DNA of 64,000 nucleotides from Microbacterium terrae. GTDB taxonomy: Bacteria; Actinomycetota; Actinomycetes; Actinomycetales; Microbacteriaceae. Both the position numbers and the translations under genes were made by a program. Under the pieces are notes generated by a model that saw nothing but the letters and a program-made list of their open reading frames with translations, did no database searches and had not been told where the DNA came from. Positions 1 through 7,698 of the stretch are shown piece by piece. Each line of letters starts with the position of its first letter. The first letter of the stretch is position 1. The DNA is taken from contig NZ_JAFDSS010000001.1 in the NCBI RefSeq assembly GCF_017831975.1, positions 2,976,001-3,040,000 on the forward strand, written 5' to 3'.

Positions 1-1212
1 TTCGCGCCCGAGCGTGATCCCCGAGTAGCGCACCGGCGCATCGAACAGCGCGGCGAACCACGCCGGCTGCACGCTGTCTGCCGCGGCATTGGCCACGCCG
101 ATCGCGAGCGCGACGACACCGACGACCAGCGCCGTGACCCCGCCCTCGAGCACCGCGAACAGCGGCACCGCCAGCACCCCGAGCGCGACGAGCCCACCCG
201 CGACGAGCGGGAACGGCCCGATGCGGTCACCGAGGCGACCCCACAGCGGGCACAGCACGGCAGCCAGACCGGCGCCCACGAGCAGGGCGGTCAGCGTCAC
301 ACTGCGGTCGAGCCCGAGGGTGTTCACCGCGTACCCGAGGCAGAACACCGAGACGATGTAGAACGCGGTGTTCTGGCCGACGCGCATCAGGAAGACCGCC
401 ACGACACTGCGCGGCCGGCGCAGCGCGTCGACCACCGGCCGGCGCGCGAGGCGGTCGGCGGCACGCGCCGCCACGAACTCGGGCGTCTCGGCAACGCCAC
501 GGCGCAGCAGCAGCGCGATCGCGAGCAGCGCAAGGCTCGCGAGGAACGGGATGCGCCAGCCCCACGACAGCAGAGCCGCTTCATCCAGTGTGAGGGTCAG
601 CACCACGAAGGCGAGGTTCCCGAGGATGAGCCCGACGTACACCGCGCTCTGCACGAACGCCCCGCGCGCTCCGCGCGACCGTGCGCCCTCGACCGCGAGG
701 AGCGCCGCGCCACCCCACTCCCCGCCGGTGGCCGCCCCCTGCGCGAGACGCAGCAGCACGAGCAGCGCGGGCGCGAGCGCCCCGGCCTGCGCGTAGGTGG
801 GAAGCACGCCGATGCCCGCCGTCGCGACTCCCATCACGACGACGGTCGCGATCAGCGCCGTGCGTCGCCCCGCGCGGTCGCCGAGCCAGGCCGCCGCGAT
901 GCCGCCGAGCGGCCGCGCGACGAAGCCGGTCGCGAAGACCGCGAGCGAGAGCAGCACCGCCACACCCGGGGCGCTCTCGGGGAAGAACAGGGTGGGGAAG
1001 ACGAGCGCCGCCGCGGTGCCGTAGAGGAAGAAGTCGTACCACTCGAGCACGGTGCCGGCGGATGCCGCGACCACGGCGCGACGCGAGGCTCGAGCGGTCT
1101 CGGGGCCTGCGGCAGCGGGCGGGGAGACCGCCGCGGATGCGACATCGGTGACGGATGCCGAGCCAGTGGCTGATGCCGGGTCTGTGGCCGATACCGGGCC
1201 TGTGACGGTCAC
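1..1212 (-). CDS. MHS-family MFS transporter (3' end cut by window)
   Basis: Twelve-helix secondary transporter of the metabolite:H+ symporter branch of the major facilitator superfamily. About 40 residues of Ala/Pro/Ser-rich N-terminus precede the first helix, whose EWYDFFLYGTAAALVFPTLF stretch is the branch's hallmark; the RPLGGIAAAWLGDRAGRR loop between helices 2 and 3 is also typical. 404 codons are visible and the C-terminus is missing. The GTG start overlaps the TGA of thiD (GTGA), so the two genes are translationally coupled and share the TPP riboswitch. The substrate cannot be read from the sequence. The context argues for a thiamine-related compound such as a pyrimidine precursor or a thiamine breakdown product. 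The family call is firm; the substrate is inference. Confidence 0.85.
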   Translation of the reverse strand, partial: MTVTGPVSATDPASATGSASVTDVASAAVSPPAAAGPETARASRRAVVAASAGTVLEWYDFFLYGTAAALVFPTLFFPESAPGVAVLLSLAVFATGFVARPLGGIAAAWLGDRAGRRTALIATVVVMGVATAGIGVLPTYAQAGALAPALLVLLRLAQGAATGGEWGGAALLAVEGARSRGARGAFVQSAVYVGLILGNLAFVVLTLTLDEAALLSWGWRIPFLASLALLAIALLLRRGVAETPEFVAARAADRLARRPVVDALRRPRSVVAVFLMRVGQNTAFYIVSVFCLGYAVNTLGLDRSVTLTALLVGAGLAAVLCPLWGRLGDRIGPFPLVAGGLVALGVLAVPLFAVLEGGVTALVVGVVALAIGVANAAADSVQPAWFAALFDAPVRYSGITLGRE

Positions 1213-2831
1213 GCGGGCACCGCCTCGACCGGTGCGGTGGTGGCAGCGGGTTCGGCCGCGGGAGCGGCATCCGTCCGCTCCTCGTCTCGGTCGCCGGCAC
1301 TCGTGAGCCCGAGCGGCACGTCGAAGAACGCGAGTTCGAGCTCGGCCGACCGACGGAACGCGGCGAGCATCCGCGCGCGCGCCTCGGGCGTCGCCGCTGC
1401 CGCCAGACCCGTGGCGATGTCGATCGCCTGCCGCGTCGCATCGGCGAAGGCGGGGTCGGCGTACGTGATGAGCCACGACGCGTACGGGTGGTCTGCGTCC
1501 TGCGGGCGCGAGCCGAAGTGTCCGTCGGCCAGACGCACGCCGAGGTCGGTGTACAGCCAGTAGCAGGGCAGCACCGCCGCCGTGAGGGTGGCGTAGTCGC
1601 CGCGCGCGGCGGTCGCGAGCAGGTGGTCGAGGTAGGCGGTGGTGGTGGCATCCGCCCGTGCAGGCACGCCGTCGTGCCCACCCAGGCGCTCCCGGTGCAG
1701 CTCGAGCTCGCCGATGATGCACCCGTGCGCGGACTGCGCCCAGAACGCCTGCGCGGCCGAGTCGGGCGCCAGCCGCGCAGCCTCGGCGAGAACACGCGCG
1801 TAGTCGCGCAGATAGAGCGCGTCCTGCGCGATGTAGCTGAGGAAGGGCTCGCGCCCGAGCGTGCCGTCGGCGAGCGCGCGGATGAACGGCAGGTCGTCGA
1901 TGCCGGCGCGCACATCGGCGATCTCATTCCACCAGTCGGCCTCGACCTCGGCAGCGGTCGGCGCGGTCTGCACCCCGCCACGTGCCCAGAGCCCGGAGAA
2001 GTGATGCACCGGGCCGTGTCCGCCGCCGACCTCCAGCTCGTCGCCGTGGCGCAGCGACTCGCGCAGCCACTGCCGAGCCTCGTCGATCGCGGGCGCCCAG
2101 TCGCCGCACGACACCCGCAGCGTGGCGACGGCCGACGAGAGCGAGCATCCGGTGCCGTGCGTCGAGGTGGTCGCGATGCGCGACCCCGCGAACATCCACG
2201 CCTCACCCGATGCCGCGTCCACCAGCGCGTCGGGCGCGTCGTCGCCGGCGAGATGACCGCCCTTCGCGAGCACCCGCACACCGTGCCGCGCCGATACCGC
2301 CTCGGCCTGCGCGAGCACCTCGTCCCACGTCTCGGCGGGAGCGCCGCCGGCGAGCACCGCGAGTTCGGCCACGTTCGGGGTCACGAGGTCGGCGAGCGGC
2401 AGCAGCTGCATCATCGCCTCCTCGGCATCGGCGTCGAGCAGGCGATGACCGCTGGTCGACACCATCACCGGATCGAGCACCACGACCGGCGGCCGGGTGC
2501 GGTCGAGCCACGCCCCGACGGCGCGGATCACGTCGGCGTTCGCGAGCATCCCGAGCTTCACCGCATCTATCGCGATGTCTTCGGCGATCGCGTCGAGCTG
2601 GTCCGTGAGGAACTCCACCGGCGGCACGTGCACCGCGCTGACACCGCGGGTGTTCTGCGCTGTGAGCGCCGTGATCACCGCCATGCCGTAGCCGCCGACG
2701 GCGGAGATCGATTTGAGGTCGGCCTGGATTCCGGCGCCGCCGGACGGATCGCTCCCGGCGATGCTGAGCACGCGGGGGATCCGCGGTCTCGCCGGAGAGT
2801 GGGAAGGGTCGATGGACAGGCGATCGCGCAT
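1209..2831 (-). CDS. thiD: ThiD-TenA fusion: HMP(-P) kinase with C-terminal TenA aminopyrimidine hydrolase
   Basis: 540-residue bifunctional thiamine-salvage enzyme. The N-terminal half (about 20-280) is a ThiD ribokinase-fold kinase that phosphorylates hydroxymethylpyrimidine and its monophosphate: SIAGSDPSGGAGIQADLK near residue 23 and the GTGCS anion hole near 226. The C-terminal half (about 300-515) is TenA, with QDALYLRDYAR and LPCYWLY carrying the cysteine expected of the TenA-C class, which hydrolyses aminopyrimidines from degraded thiamine. Cytoplasmic. The ATG at 2831 lies 7-8 bases downstream of an AAGGGA ribosome site that is part of the TPP riboswitch, which fixes this start. It is the first gene of an operon with the downstream MHS transporter. 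Confidence 0.95.
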   Translation of the reverse strand: MRDRLSIDPSHSPARPRIPRVLSIAGSDPSGGAGIQADLKSISAVGGYGMAVITALTAQNTRGVSAVHVPPVEFLTDQLDAIAEDIAIDAVKLGMLANADVIRAVGAWLDRTRPPVVVLDPVMVSTSGHRLLDADAEEAMMQLLPLADLVTPNVAELAVLAGGAPAETWDEVLAQAEAVSARHGVRVLAKGGHLAGDDAPDALVDAASGEAWMFAGSRIATTSTHGTGCSLSSAVATLRVSCGDWAPAIDEARQWLRESLRHGDELEVGGGHGPVHHFSGLWARGGVQTAPTAAEVEADWWNEIADVRAGIDDLPFIRALADGTLGREPFLSYIAQDALYLRDYARVLAEAARLAPDSAAQAFWAQSAHGCIIGELELHRERLGGHDGVPARADATTTAYLDHLLATAARGDYATLTAAVLPCYWLYTDLGVRLADGHFGSRPQDADHPYASWLITYADPAFADATRQAIDIATGLAAAATPEARARMLAAFRRSAELELAFFDVPLGLTSAGDRDEERTDAAPAAEPAATTAPVEAVPA

Positions 2832-2833
2832 TG

Positions 2834-2931
2834 CGACATCCCTTCGCTAGTTCGAACTAGATCAGGTTCGACGGGTGTGTTCTCAGCCACCCGTCGCAAT
2901 CGCGACTACGCGGGCGGCACCCCGTGTCACT
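2834..2931 (-). promoter_or_regulatory. TPP (THI-box) riboswitch
   Basis: Read on the minus strand, the leader contains the conserved TPP aptamer blocks in order: ACACGGGGTGCC, GGCTGAGA, ACACCC, GAACCTGATC and the closing GCGAAGGGA. GACA and TGTC at the ends can form the P1 helix. The terminal AAGGGA is also the thiD Shine-Dalgarno sequence, so ligand binding would hide the ribosome site. This is the translational mode of control usual in high-GC actinobacteria. No separate intrinsic terminator is seen before the start codon. Confidence 0.95.
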
Positions 2932-2992
2932 GCCGACGAGCCTAGCGCCTGACGGCACGAGCGCTCGATGTTCTATTCAGAAGGCACCGCTC

Positions 2993-3021
2993 TTGACATT
3001 GTTTAGAACATCTGTTCGTAT
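2993..3021 (+). promoter_or_regulatory. LexA-type SOS box inside a leaderless promoter
   Basis: TTGACA (2993-2998) and a T.GTAT-type -10 (TCGTAT, 3016-3021) are 17 bases apart. GAACATCTGTTC at 3006-3017 fits the actinobacterial LexA consensus GAAC-N4-GTTC and fills the spacer, where a bound repressor would block polymerase. The predicted transcription start, seven bases after the -10, is the A of the ATG at 3028, so the message would be leaderless. Promoter geometry and box are visible; LexA binding is inferred. Confidence 0.8.
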
Positions 3022-3027
3022 GTTCAC

Positions 3028-4137
3028 ATGCGTTGGCAGGGTCAAGAGCTGGGAGTAACGGATGCCGCCGCCCTGCCCGGCCTCGAACATCTCAGCGGCC
3101 TGGTGCGCTCGGTGACGACCCCCGAGTTCGCCGGCGTCACCTTTCACGAGGTGCTCGCGCGCACCGCGCTGAACCATGTTCCGGGCGCCTCGGCAATGCC
3201 CTTCGACTGGACGGTGAACCCGTACCGCGGATGCAGTCATGCATGCGTATACTGCTATGCCCGCGGGACGCACGAGTACCTCGAGCTCGATGCCGGGCGC
3301 GACTTCGACACCCAGGTGATCGTCAAGGTGAACGTGGCCGAGGTACTGCAGAAGGAGCTGCGCAAGGGCACGTGGATGCACGAGCCCGTGATGCTCGGAA
3401 CCAACACCGATCCCTATCAGCGTGCGGAAGGCAGGTACCGCCTGATGCCCGGGATCATCGACGTGCTGGCCGAGAGCGGCACGCCGTTCTCCATCCTCAC
3501 GAAGGGCACGCTGCTGCGCCGCGATCTTCCGCAGCTCGCCCGCGCCGCCGAGCGCGTCGACGTGTCGCTGGCGATGTCGATCGCGATCTTCGACGACGCC
3601 CTGCAGCACGCCGTCGAACCCGGCACGCCGTCCGCAACGGCGCGACTCGAGACGGTGCGCGCTGCGACCGAGGCGGGCTTCGCCGTGACGGTCTTCCTCA
3701 TGCCGATCCTCCCCCACCTCACCGACTCGATCGCGATGATCGACCACGCTCTCACCCGCATCCGCGAGGCGGGCGCGGTGCGCGTCGTGTACGGCGCCCT
3801 CCACCTGCGCCCGGGGGCCAAACAGTGGTTCCTGCAGTGGCTCGAACAGCACCACCCCGAGCTGGTGTCGTCGTACCGCGGCCTGTACCCCGGAGCCTCT
3901 GCGACGGCACCCAAGGGCTATCGCACCTGGCTCGCGAAACGCGTGCGCCCGCTGCTGCGCGTGCACGGGCTCGACGGTCGCGCGGAAGACGACCATCCGC
4001 GCGGCACGCCCGTCGCCGGGCTCGCGGCGCGGGCCGACGCGCGCGCCGCGGGAATCGTGACGACGTCACGCGGACGAGCGACAGCGATGCGCGTGCCCGC
4101 CACCCCACCGGCCGCAGCCCCGCCGCGACTGTTCTGA
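3028..4137 (+). CDS. Rv2578c/SplB-like radical SAM protein, probably SOS-induced
   Basis: 369 residues. CSHACVYCYAR places the three cluster cysteines at C69, C73 and C76 (CxxxCxxC), the spacing of the spore-photoproduct-lyase-like and Rv2578c group rather than the common CxxxCxxC/aromatic AdoMet set. The segments MLGTNTDPYQRAEGRY and TKGTLLRRDL are also typical of this group. The C-terminal 50 residues are Arg/Ala/Pro-rich and poorly conserved. It is transcribed alone from a leaderless promoter carrying a LexA box, so a role in repair or processing of damaged DNA is plausible but unproven. It converges on the carboxypeptidase gene with only 34 bases between the stops. Confidence 0.85.
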   Translation: MRWQGQELGVTDAAALPGLEHLSGLVRSVTTPEFAGVTFHEVLARTALNHVPGASAMPFDWTVNPYRGCSHACVYCYARGTHEYLELDAGRDFDTQVIVKVNVAEVLQKELRKGTWMHEPVMLGTNTDPYQRAEGRYRLMPGIIDVLAESGTPFSILTKGTLLRRDLPQLARAAERVDVSLAMSIAIFDDALQHAVEPGTPSATARLETVRAATEAGFAVTVFLMPILPHLTDSIAMIDHALTRIREAGAVRVVYGALHLRPGAKQWFLQWLEQHHPELVSSYRGLYPGASATAPKGYRTWLAKRVRPLLRVHGLDGRAEDDHPRGTPVAGLAARADARAAGIVTTSRGRATAMRVPATPPAAAPPRLF

Positions 4138-4171
4138 GGCGCGCCAGGCCCGGCCGACAGGCCGTGACGGG

Positions 4172-5515
4172 TCAGCCCAACAGCGTCGGGTGGGTCAGCC
4201 GCCACCAGTCGGTCGGCTCATCGAGCGTGCCCGCGATCTCGATGGGCACCGAGACGCTGTTCGGACCGGATGTCCAGGTGACGGTGCCGACGACCGCCCC
4301 GTCATCCCACGACGTCGGGGTCGTCGTCTCGAGCTCCACGGTGATCGGCGTGTCCGACCAGACGAAGATCGAGGCGCCCTCCCCGAGTACTACGTCGACC
4401 GAGTCGCCCCACGGAACGGTGAACTCCCCGACCGTCGTGCCCCCGGTGCCGACGGAGACCATCCGGAACCCCGACTGGACGCTCTCGATCAGCGCGGTCA
4501 CGCTGGCGTTGACGGCATCCTTCGACGATCCTCCGAGCACCACTCCGACCATCGACAGCGGTTCGGCCGCGCCGACGTCGATCGTCGCCGTGTAGAGCAG
4601 GTTCGACCCGCTCTCGCCGAGGTTGCCGGTCTTGAGGCCCGTGACACCCGCCGTGCCGAGAAGGGTGTTGGTGGTCGCGATGCGGCCGGCGCCGGGCACC
4701 GACATCTCCGACGTCGCAGCGATCTCGGCGATCACCGGGTTCGCGGCCGCGAGCCTGCCCAGCACGACGAGGTCGGTCGGGGTGCTGGTGTTCCGGGCGT
4801 CGACGCCGGTCGCATCCACGATCGCCGTGTCGCCGAGGCCGTTCTCGTCGAGCCATCGCCGCGCTGCTTCTGTGTACGCCCACTGCGACCCGAAGGCCCA
4901 CTCGGCGATCGCCTCGGCGTAGTTGCTGGCAGACGGGATCAGCATCGTCGCGAGCGCATCGCGCAGCGACATCGAACTGCCGATCGGCATCGGGGCGATC
5001 GTCACGTCCATGACGTAGTACTTGTCGTACAGCTTGTGGTCGGCGCGGTCGAAGAAGAGCGTCGGCCCCGGGTCGTCGCCGGAGAGCGGATGCGCGTCGA
5101 GCACCACGAGAGCGGTGACGATCTTCGCGATGCTCGCGATCGGTCGCGCACCATCTGGGCCGCTCACCGCCCAGATGCCGGGCTCCTCAGCGCCGAGGTA
5201 CTCCTCCGCGCCGGTCACCCACAGCGCGGATGCCCCGTCGGACGGAAGCGTGAGTGCGACCGGCTCCGGTTCTGGGGCACGCGGTGCCGACATCGACCCC
5301 TCGGGGTCGGGGAGCGCCGCGCTGGTCGCCCAGGCGACGTATCCGCCGCAGCCGAGCACGATCGCGAGCACGATGGCCGCCGCGATGAGCCAGCCACGTC
5401 GGCGGCGTCGCCGCGCCACCGGATCGGCAGCACCGCCGGCGTCGCCGTAGTCCTGCTCGTCGCGCATCAGCTCGCCGAGGTCGGCGAGCGCGTCGGGGCT
5501 CTCCTGGGTCGTCAC
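4172..5515 (-). CDS. D-alanyl-D-alanine carboxypeptidase-like (S11 family), membrane-anchored
   Basis: 447 residues. A 40-residue cytoplasmic N-terminus with RRRRRR is followed by one membrane helix (about 41-62) and an extracellular penicillin-binding domain. S128-IA-K131 is the nucleophile tetrad and K295-T-G the third motif. The second motif, normally SxN, reads S195-A-S followed by N198 (PSASNYA), so the Asn is shifted or replaced; this might alter activity. The family trims the terminal D-Ala of peptidoglycan stem peptides. GTG start with GGAG four bases upstream. Monocistronic by appearance. Fold assignment is firm, activity less so because of the motif change. Confidence 0.85.
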   Translation of the reverse strand: MTTQESPDALADLGELMRDEQDYGDAGGAADPVARRRRRRGWLIAAAIVLAIVLGCGGYVAWATSAALPDPEGSMSAPRAPEPEPVALTLPSDGASALWVTGAEEYLGAEEPGIWAVSGPDGARPIASIAKIVTALVVLDAHPLSGDDPGPTLFFDRADHKLYDKYYVMDVTIAPMPIGSSMSLRDALATMLIPSASNYAEAIAEWAFGSQWAYTEAARRWLDENGLGDTAIVDATGVDARNTSTPTDLVVLGRLAAANPVIAEIAATSEMSVPGAGRIATTNTLLGTAGVTGLKTGNLGESGSNLLYTATIDVGAAEPLSMVGVVLGGSSKDAVNASVTALIESVQSGFRMVSVGTGGTTVGEFTVPWGDSVDVVLGEGASIFVWSDTPITVELETTTPTSWDDGAVVGTVTWTSGPNSVSVPIEIAGTLDEPTDWWRLTHPTLLG

Positions 5516-5715
5516 TGTGCTCCGGTCACGGGTCGGTCATGTCGCGGTCTGCGGCCGCGGCGGTGTGCGCGGGTGCCGGCATCCGCAACGGAGTCGGTCC
5601 GTCGCATCCTCGCACGACGCAGCGCATCGTGGTCGGCATCATCCACAGCCCTCGCGCGCAGCAGCCGGCGCGCACCGCATCCTGACACCCGGCGGCCAGG
5701 CGCCGAGCACGCGGA

Positions 5716-5752
5716 CGCGGACGCGGGCACCCGAAGTGCACCCGCGTCCGCG
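5716..5752 (-). terminator. Hairpin terminator downstream of the chitinase gene
   Basis: A 12-bp perfect GC stem (CGCGGACGCGGG, 5716-5727, with 5741-5752) lies just past the chitinase stop on the minus strand. No clear U-tract follows. The remaining bases from 5516 to 5715 hold nothing I recognise apart from implausible arginine-rich reading frames. Confidence 0.65.
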
Positions 5753-5763
5753 CCGCCCCCGGC

Positions 5764-7548
5764 TCAGCGCTGCCAGGGCCCGTTCTTGCCACCCGGCTCC
5801 TGGTTCCGCGTCCACCACTTCGCGGTGTAGGTGACGCCGCCGTGCACGACCCGGTCGCCCTTCGTGTAGATCGTGTCGGCGTACCACTCCTGCACCGTTC
5901 CGGCCGCGACACCGCAGACGGTGAGCGTGGCCCACGGGCCGTGGACGGATGCACCGGGCGCATCGCCCTTCGCGTACCACTGCGCTTCGAACACCCGCCC
6001 GTCGAGGAATGCGAGGTCTCCGGCGCGGTAGGTCACCGTGGCGTTCCACGGCGTGGAGGCGGCATCCGTCGTCGATGCGCACACCGACGCCTCGTCGCCG
6101 GCGACCGGACCGGCAGCGGCGGCGCGCAGGGCGTTCGCCGACACCGCGGACAGGTCGCCGTCGCGGTCGTTGCCGACCTCCCAGAAGTCGACGCCGCCGA
6201 GCCCCTGCGCGATGGCCCAGGCGGTCTTCTCGGCCACGGCGACCTCGTCGTCGAGCGACCAGAACTGCGAGGTCGCCGCGTCGAACGCCCACGTCGCGTT
6301 GAACCGGCCGTCGGCGGTGTACTCGTGGTGCACCTCGAGGTCGCGCCCGGCGAGCTGGTCCCAGGTGAGCTGGCCGAAGCCGCCGCCTGATGTGGTCCAG
6401 GGCTCGGGCTGGGCGTCGTTCCACCCCTGCCCGTAGGCGGCGAGGCCGAGGTTGAGCTTCGACGGCTCGACGCCCGCGTTCACGTACGAGGCGACGACGG
6501 TGTCGAGGCCGAGACCCCAGTTGTGGGCGGGGTCGCCGTAGATGTTGCCCTGGTGACCGGTCTCGGGCGTCCACGAGCCCCACAGGTCGTAGCCCTGCAG
6601 GTTGCCGTAGTCGAGGCTCGCCCACAGCTCGGGGGTGTTCCAGCCGCCCGCGTTGATCTGGGTGGGACCGGCGGGCAGGAAGGCCGAGATCTCGTAGTCG
6701 GCACCGGTCTCGGTCTCGACGGCATCGAGCTGCGCGCGCAGTTCGGCGGCGAACGCGATGAAGTTCGCCTTGTCATTCACGGGGTCGACGCTGTTTCCGA
6801 CCTCCTGGGCCCAGTCGGGTGCGCCCGGCCACTCCCAGTCGAGGTCGAAGCCGTCGAAGATGCCGGCGGCGACGCCCGCGCCACCCCGGCCGTCGACCAC
6901 GGGCAGATCGCCGCGGATGTACAGATCGATGCAGGACTCGGCGAGGTCGGACCGCAGCTCGGGCGTCGCGACCGCCTTCGAGAACGACTTCGACCACGAC
7001 CATCCGCCGAGCGACACGTTGATCTTCAGCTCGGGGTACAGACGCTTGAGCTGCTTGAGCTGGTTGAAGTTGCCCGCCAGCTTCTGCTTCTTGGCGGCAC
7101 CGTCGGCGATGCCGAGCACAGACTGAGCTGCGGTGAACGCGTGGACGAAGTCGCTGTCGGCGTCGCCGGCGACGTCGGTCTGACCGGGGCCGGGGGCTGC
7201 CGAGTCCGAGATGAAGCACGTGTACGGCTCGACCCCGTCGAGCCCCTGCACGCCGGCGGCACGGGCCGTGTCGAGAGCCGCCTGGTCGCCGGCGATGTTG
7301 CCGAACGAGTAGTTGATGTGGGTCAGGTTCGCCGCCTGACCCGAGTCGACGAAGACGCGCTTGACGGTGGCCTGCGCCTCTCCGGTCGCGCGCCATTGGC
7401 CGTAGTAGCCGACGTTGCGGTAGCCGTTGATCGTGGTGGTGGGGGTGGCGTCGCCTGTCTCGGCGACGGCGGGTGTGGCCGCGAAGACACCGGCGACGAG
7501 CATTCCGGTGAGCGCGACCGCGAGGGCTGGGGTTCGGGGGGACAACAC
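5764..7548 (-). CDS. Secreted GH18 chitinase with two CBM5/12-type chitin-binding modules
   Basis: About 594 residues. A Sec signal peptide occupies roughly 1-29 (ends TPAVAE). The GH18 barrel carries SLGGW at 179-183 and DGFDLDWEW at 232-240, with E239 as the predicted acid. Two short C-terminal carbohydrate-binding modules follow, ending in AQWYAKGDAPG and AKWWTRNQEPGG, the aromatic signature of chitin binding. It hydrolyses extracellular chitin. AAGGAG lies three bases before the GTG at 7548 and six before an in-frame TTG at 7545; the TTG has the better spacing, so translation may begin there. A 40-base inverted-repeat promoter region lies upstream. No transporter for the products is adjacent. 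Confidence 0.93.
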   Translation of the reverse strand: MLSPRTPALAVALTGMLVAGVFAATPAVAETGDATPTTTINGYRNVGYYGQWRATGEAQATVKRVFVDSGQAANLTHINYSFGNIAGDQAALDTARAAGVQGLDGVEPYTCFISDSAAPGPGQTDVAGDADSDFVHAFTAAQSVLGIADGAAKKQKLAGNFNQLKQLKRLYPELKINVSLGGWSWSKSFSKAVATPELRSDLAESCIDLYIRGDLPVVDGRGGAGVAAGIFDGFDLDWEWPGAPDWAQEVGNSVDPVNDKANFIAFAAELRAQLDAVETETGADYEISAFLPAGPTQINAGGWNTPELWASLDYGNLQGYDLWGSWTPETGHQGNIYGDPAHNWGLGLDTVVASYVNAGVEPSKLNLGLAAYGQGWNDAQPEPWTTSGGGFGQLTWDQLAGRDLEVHHEYTADGRFNATWAFDAATSQFWSLDDEVAVAEKTAWAIAQGLGGVDFWEVGNDRDGDLSAVSANALRAAAAGPVAGDEASVCASTTDAASTPWNATVTYRAGDLAFLDGRVFEAQWYAKGDAPGASVHGPWATLTVCGVAAGTVQEWYADTIYTKGDRVVHGGVTYTAKWWTRNQEPGGKNGPWQR

Positions 7549-7571
7549 AAGCTCCTTCGGTTGCGGGTGGC

Positions 7572-7611
7572 GTCCGGGTAATTAGGTAATCGTCTTAACA
7601 AATACCCGGAC
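7572..7611. promoter_or_regulatory. Inverted repeat upstream of the chitinase gene
   Basis: GTCCGGGTA (7572-7580) and TACCCGGAC (7603-7611) are perfect 9-base arms around an AT-rich 22-base centre, unusual here, that holds TTAAGA and TAATTA blocks able to serve as chitinase promoter elements on the minus strand. It could be a regulator site flanking the promoter. It does not match the DasR consensus (ACTGGTCTAGACCAGT), the usual chitinase regulator in Streptomyces. Confidence 0.5.
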
Positions 7612-7698
7612 TCCCATTGTGGCAGGAGCACCCGCCGAAGGGGAACCCCCGAAGTATCAGCGGATGCGGGATCATGCTCGTGAAGACCGGAGGTCGCC

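Noticed and set aside
1488..2945. 485-codon plus-strand open frame over thiD
   Set aside because: Antisense to a well-supported ThiD-TenA gene and its riboswitch; no recognisable protein features.
5516..5715. Small arginine-rich reading frames between the carboxypeptidase and chitinase genes
   Set aside because: No ribosome site, no sensible composition, and frames exist on both strands as expected of GC-rich noncoding DNA.
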